Source: Rhizobium anhuiense
GTDB lineage: Bacteria > Pseudomonadota > Alphaproteobacteria > Rhizobiales > Rhizobiaceae
Direction: 5' to 3'
NCBI RefSeq assembly: GCF_003985145.1
Contig: NZ_ML133545.1
Coordinates: forward strand, 1-62,400
Length of the DNA: 62,400 nt
Part shown: positions 59,362 to 62,400 of the stretch, piece after piece
How the letters are laid out: each line of letters opens with the position of its first letter
Position numbering within the stretch: the first letter of the stretch is position 1
The notes under the pieces: model-generated
Database searches by the model: none
What the model was told of the DNA's origin: nothing
The model's input: only the letters and a program-made list of their open reading frames with translations
Position numbers and translations under genes: made by a program

Positions 59362-60408
59362 TCATTCCGTGGAAGCTTTGCTCCCGCATGACTGCCGGAC
59401 GATCAGCCGGCAGGGCAATTTCCTCACGCCCGGCTCGACAGGCCGTCCTTCCGCGAGCGCCAGCACCGTCAATCCGGCCTGCCGTCCGAGTTCCTTCAAT
59501 TCCATGTCCACCGTCGTCAGCGGCGGCCGCGTCTGGGCCGCGACAATCTCCCAATTGTCGAAGCCGATGACCGAGACGTCCTGCGGCACCTTGACGCCGC
59601 GCTCGCGCAACGCATCCACAGCGCCGCGGGCGATCTGGTCATTGCCGCAGAAGAGCGCATCCGGTTTTTCTCCCGGCCTCTTCCACAGCTGTTCGACCGC
59701 GTCATGGCCCCAGCTTTCCGACCAGACGCCGTAGAGCACCGGTTCGCGGTGACCGGCCACCTCGTGATAGGCGCCGGCGCGTTCCCGCACCGAGAAGAAG
59801 TCCTCCGGCCCGGTGATATGGGCAATCCGCCGCCGCCCGATCTTCACGAGCCATTCCACCGCCAGCCGCGCACCCTGCTCGTCGTCCGACCGGAAGGTAA
59901 CGCTGTTCTGCGTCCCCTCCGTGAAGGCGTAGACAACAGGCACATGCAAATTCGACAGATCGACGGGCAGGCGCCGATCCAGGCGCTTCCCCGTCGCGAT
60001 GATGCCGTCGACCTGTTTGTCCAACATCGCATCGACATGGATCTGCGCAAGGGCCGGATCGTCTTCGATGGCGCACAGGAAGACCGAAACGCCGTGATCG
60101 ACGAGCGCGTCCGAAATACCCGCCATGACAGGCAGCGTGAAACGGCCGTAGGTATCGTTCGTCAGCAGCCCGACGGTGAAACTGCGCTTGCTGAGAAGAC
60201 CTCTTGCCAGCGCATTCGGCCGGTAGCCGATTTCGGCGGCGATCCGCTTCACCCGTTCACGCGTTTCCGACCCCATCCGGCCGGTATCGTTGAGCGCTTT
60301 CGACGCCGTCGAGATGCTCACCGCGGCAGCCGCCGCCACCTCGTGGATGGTGATCCTGCCCCTTTTTCCTCCCGATATGTTCAGACCTTCCTCCTTCTGA
60401 AGTGACAT
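59362..60408 (-). CDS. LacI-family transcriptional regulator
   Basis: 348 residues. The N-terminal helix-turn-helix ITIHEVAAAAAVSISTASKALN (about 19-40) and hinge helix PNALARGLLSKRS (about 63-75) precede a periplasmic-binding-protein-like ligand domain. ALFCGNDQIARGAVDALRERG near 255 is typical. The 18-residue N-terminal extension is longer than usual. The start codon lies inside a LacI-type palindrome. It heads the GH127 transporter operon and probably represses it until an arabinose-related sugar binds. Confidence 0.93.
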   Translation of the reverse strand: MSLQKEEGLNISGGKRGRITIHEVAAAAAVSISTASKALNDTGRMGSETRERVKRIAAEIGYRPNALARGLLSKRSFTVGLLTNDTYGRFTLPVMAGISDALVDHGVSVFLCAIEDDPALAQIHVDAMLDKQVDGIIATGKRLDRRLPVDLSNLHVPVVYAFTEGTQNSVTFRSDDEQGARLAVEWLVKIGRRRIAHITGPEDFFSVRERAGAYHEVAGHREPVLYGVWSESWGHDAVEQLWKRPGEKPDALFCGNDQIARGAVDALRERGVKVPQDVSVIGFDNWEIVAAQTRPPLTTVDMELKELGRQAGLTVLALAEGRPVEPGVRKLPCRLIVRQSCGSKASTE

Positions 60409-60425
60409 GAGAAAAGCTTTTACCA
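60408..60425 (-). promoter_or_regulatory. Candidate LacI operator O1
   Basis: TGAGAAAAGCTTTTACCA, an imperfect palindrome centred on AAAAGCTTTT, overlaps the lacI start codon. It shares TGAGAAAA with O2, 32 bases away centre to centre, about three helix turns. Confidence 0.55.
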
Positions 60426-60429
60426 ACTT

Positions 60430-60435
60430 GCATGT
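60430..60435 (-). promoter_or_regulatory. Possible -35 element of the lacI promoter
   Basis: Minus-strand TTGACA lies between the two operators (plus-strand tgtcaa at about 60433-60438). With 17-base spacing the -10 would be the weak TTTTCT just before the ATG, predicting a leaderless or nearly leaderless transcript. No ribosome site precedes the ATG, which fits. Position uncertain by a few bases. Confidence 0.35.
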
Positions 60436-60439
60436 CAAG

Positions 60440-60457
60440 TGAGAAAAGGTTTTCTCA
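60440..60457 (-). promoter_or_regulatory. Candidate LacI operator O2
   Basis: TGAGAAAAGGTTTTCTCA has perfect 8-bp arms around a central GG, the size and symmetry of LacI-family operators. Together with O1 it brackets the TTGACA element, so bound repressor would cover the promoter. Confidence 0.65.
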
Positions 60458-60733
60458 TGCAATTCCAAGAGGGTCAGGAGGCGCAGGCTACAGCAAGGAA
60501 GCATAGGAAAAGACCGATGCGATCTGATCGGAGCGGATTGCAATACGTCATAGAGTTGCCAACTTTGCGACAGGCGATATCGACAAACGACAACTCAAGG
60601 CCTTCCGTACGTGACGCCTTATTGCATTTGCCTCGCGACTGCAGGTTGAATTCTTAGTAGACGTATGTGACCTTCAGAACGTCGCTGACTTCCTTGAAGA
60701 AAGCGCTTCCACAAGATCTGCGGAACGGAACAC
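60458..60733. other. Gap between lacI operators and HEPN-like gene
   Basis: 276 bases without a convincing gene. Short open frames are present but have no ribosome sites or recognisable products. Confidence 0.5.
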
Positions 60734-61393
60734 ATGCCCACACAGAAATTATCGGCACGCTTTGCTGACTTAATTGTCCAAGCGAGGACGGTCGAAGCGA
60801 CCAAAACGCATCATCGCTCGGAATACTCCGGTGAATATGACAGCGTGGACAAAAATCAACTCATCGGCTGGAAAGTAAAGGCGAAAAACCTCCTAGCATC
60901 CGCGTGCGCTAAGGACTCAGAACATTATCAAGCGTTTGTGGAGGCTGAAAAGCCGGAGAGCTATAGGGATAGCTGGCAGGAGCTTCAGCAGTTGAAGTCC
61001 ATTCTGATGGCCGCCCAAGAGGACTACAACGGCGGTTATCTTGATAAGGTTCGTTCGCTCGTTCAGGCGGAACTATTCAGCGATGAGTTGGATCAAGCGC
61101 GACAGCTCCTTGCAGCATCGTACGCTACACCGGCCGCTGTCGTCGCTGGCGTTGTGCTTGAAACCAAACTTCGCGACATGTGTATCGCCCAAGGCCTTTC
61201 CACCGGAAAGCTCGACAAAATGAATGCCGATCTAGCCAAAGCTGGCGAGTACAGCCTGCTGGTCCAAAAGCGGGTCACCGCAATCGCAGACGTGCGGAAC
61301 AGTGCGGCGCACGGCCACCCAGAAAAATTCACTGCTGATGACGTCCGAGAAATGATCGAATATGTGGAACGTTTCCTCCTCGATCATTCATAG
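60734..61393 (+). CDS. HEPN/DUF4145-like protein
   Basis: 219 residues, soluble, largely helical. The C-terminal part (about 125-219) has LETKLRDMCIAQGL and then DVRNSAAHGHPEKFTADDVREMIEYVERFL, with an RX4H motif at Arg188-His193. That motif marks HEPN-fold domains, many of them RNases in toxin or defence systems; DUF4145 is the closest group I can name. No antitoxin gene is adjacent. Codons are more A/T rich than in neighbours. The role is a guess; the fold match is moderate. Confidence 0.6.
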   Translation: MPTQKLSARFADLIVQARTVEATKTHHRSEYSGEYDSVDKNQLIGWKVKAKNLLASACAKDSEHYQAFVEAEKPESYRDSWQELQQLKSILMAAQEDYNGGYLDKVRSLVQAELFSDELDQARQLLAASYATPAAVVAGVVLETKLRDMCIAQGLSTGKLDKMNADLAKAGEYSLLVQKRVTAIADVRNSAAHGHPEKFTADDVREMIEYVERFLLDHS

Positions 61394-61597
61394 CAACCGC
61401 CCGAGAGCCTAATTCGAGGGACCGTTGCAATCATAGCCGGCGCGCGCAAACCTTTACTTCCGAAGGACGCGGCAACGGTGACGAAGCCCGTTTTTGAAGT
61501 GCCAATAGTAAGAAAGATTGGAAGTACGCTGACTGACAAAACTTTTCGGGCGAGACGATGAGCGGAAGAAGGTTTGCAAAAGCAAAACGATGACGGT

Positions 61598-61620
61598 CAG
61601 GATCTCTGGCGGAGATCCTG
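61598..61620 (-). terminator. Hairpin after hemA
   Basis: caggatctc and gagatcctg are perfect 9-bp arms around tggcg. On the minus strand it lies about 35 bases past the hemA stop and is followed at some distance by cgttttgctttt, a plausible terminator. Confidence 0.5.
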
Positions 61621-61653
61621 ATTCATGGGGAAACCCAAGCAATCATCGAAAAA

Positions 61654-62400
61654 TCAGGCGACGTGCCTTGCCAGCGCACAGCGCGACCAGAGCGAATGCA
61701 GCGCCTCGACCAGATGGGCGATATCGGCATCGGAATGCAGCGGGGTCGGCGTGATGCGCAGCCGTTCGGTCTTCTTCGGCACCGTGGGGTAGTTGATCGG
61801 CTGGACGTAGACGCCGCAATTGTCGAGCAGCAGGTCGGAGATCCACTTGCACTTGGCCGCATCGCCGACCAGCACCGGCACGATATGGCTCGGATTGGGC
61901 ATATGCGGAATGCCGCGCTGGTCGAGCAGCGCTCTCAGCTTGCGGACCCGGTCCTGATGGCGGGCGCGCTCGAACTGGCTGACCTTCAGATGCTGGATCG
62001 AGGCGACGGCGCCGGCGGCGAGCGCCGGCGGCAGCGCCGTGGTGAAGATGAAGCCGGAGGCGAATGAGCGGATGAAATCGCATAGGGCCGTCGAAGCGGC
62101 GATATAACCGCCCATCACCCCGAACGCCTTGCCGAGCGTGCCCTCGATGACGGTGAGCCGGTCCATCAGCCCTTCGCGCTCGGCAATGCCGCCGCCGCGC
62201 GGGCCGTACATGCCGACGCCATGCACTTCGTCGAGATAGGTCATCGCGCCGTATTTGTCGGCGAGGTCGCAGATCTCCTTGATCGGAGCGATATCGCCGT
62301 CCATCGAATAGACGCTCTCGAAGGCGATCAGCTTCGGCGCCTTCGGATCGGCGGTCGCAAGCTTGGCTTCGAGATCGGCCACGTCATTGTGCTTCCAGAT
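61654..62400 (-). CDS. hemA: 5-aminolevulinate synthase, 3' part
   Basis: 248 codons before the stop at 61654; the N-terminal part is beyond the window edge. PLP-enzyme motifs LIAFESVYSMDGDIAP, TYLDEVHGVGMYG (cofactor Asp) and IEGTLGKAFGVMGGY (Schiff-base Lys) identify ALAS, with IFTTALPPALAAG following. It joins glycine and succinyl-CoA into 5-aminolevulinate, the C4 route to haem typical of alphaproteobacteria. The same tetrapyrrole pool feeds cobalamin. Confidence 0.95.
   Translation of the reverse strand: MWKHNDVADLEAKLATADPKAPKLIAFESVYSMDGDIAPIKEICDLADKYGAMTYLDEVHGVGMYGPRGGGIAEREGLMDRLTVIEGTLGKAFGVMGGYIAASTALCDFIRSFASGFIFTTALPPALAAGAVASIQHLKVSQFERARHQDRVRKLRALLDQRGIPHMPNPSHIVPVLVGDAAKCKWISDLLLDNCGVYVQPINYPTVPKKTERLRITPTPLHSDADIAHLVEALHSLWSRCALARHVA

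Noticed and set aside
60439..60657. 72-codon frame beyond lacI
   Set aside because: Its start is inside the operator palindrome, there is no ribosome site, and the composition is not protein-like.
1..62400. CRISPR array, rRNA, origin of replication, prophage
   Set aside because: No regularly spaced repeats, rRNA sequence, DnaA-box cluster or phage structural genes were seen.

Overview
The window reads as a chromosomal segment of a Rhizobium-type alphaproteobacterium (R. leguminosarum/R. etli group is my inference). Supporting signs are the high GC, the aerobic cobaltochelatase genes cobS and cobT, a CpdR-like regulator, TIGR02302, DUF2125 and DUF3108 proteins, hemA of the 5-aminolevulinate synthase type, and families of short palindromic intergenic repeats of the kind seen in rhizobia. 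About 60 genes are present, nearly all with recognisable relatives.

Layout. 0-2.3 kb: end of etfB, etfA and hbdA (electron transfer flavoprotein and 3-hydroxybutyryl-CoA dehydrogenase). 2.3-10.6 kb: a 30-codon candidate gene, tlpA-like thioredoxin, argH-lptM-lysA, a large TIGR02302 membrane protein, cpdR and hpt. 10.7-16.6 kb: a membrane protein, ftsE-ftsX, a DUF218 protein, plsC, chaC and DUF2125. 16.6-21.3 kb: a frameshifted acetyltransferase, tyrC-hisC, a methyltransferase, gloB and a cupin. 21.3-25 kb: a DMT exporter, DUF3108, rpmB, and a queuosine-precursor transporter with a candidate preQ1-I riboswitch at its start codon. 25-30.4 kb: phytase-like lipocalin-free secreted protein, cobT-cobS, a J-domain protein and bolA. 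30.4-41.2 kb: a CNNM/CBS protein with aroB-aroK, xerD, accA, an L,D-transpeptidase, tusA, a COG0523 GTPase with a D,D-carboxypeptidase, and an M20 amidohydrolase.

41.2-49.2 kb looks accessory. It starts at tRNA-Arg(CCT), continues with degenerate sequence, a lower-GC DUF4304-like gene and an IS21-family element whose istB is broken, and ends with eutB-eutC-eat. That last operon (adenosylcobalamin-dependent ethanolamine ammonia-lyase plus permease) has a near-perfect sigma-54 promoter but no activator gene in the window. 49.2-53.1 kb: small envelope proteins, a BON protein and dxr.

53.2-60.5 kb is a coherent sugar operon on the minus strand: lacI, binding protein, two permeases, a cytoplasmic GH127 (beta-L-arabinofuranosidase family) and the ATPase, with two LacI-type palindromes flanking a TTGACA element. 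I infer import and intracellular cleavage of plant beta-L-arabinofuranosides. A lower-GC gene with a HEPN-like RX4H motif follows, then the 3' part of hemA.

The most interesting points are the riboswitch candidate, the GH127 import operon with its twin operators, the sigma-54 eut promoter, and a 227-bp nested palindromic element at 9.8-10.1 kb. No CRISPR array, rRNA or complete defence system was seen.
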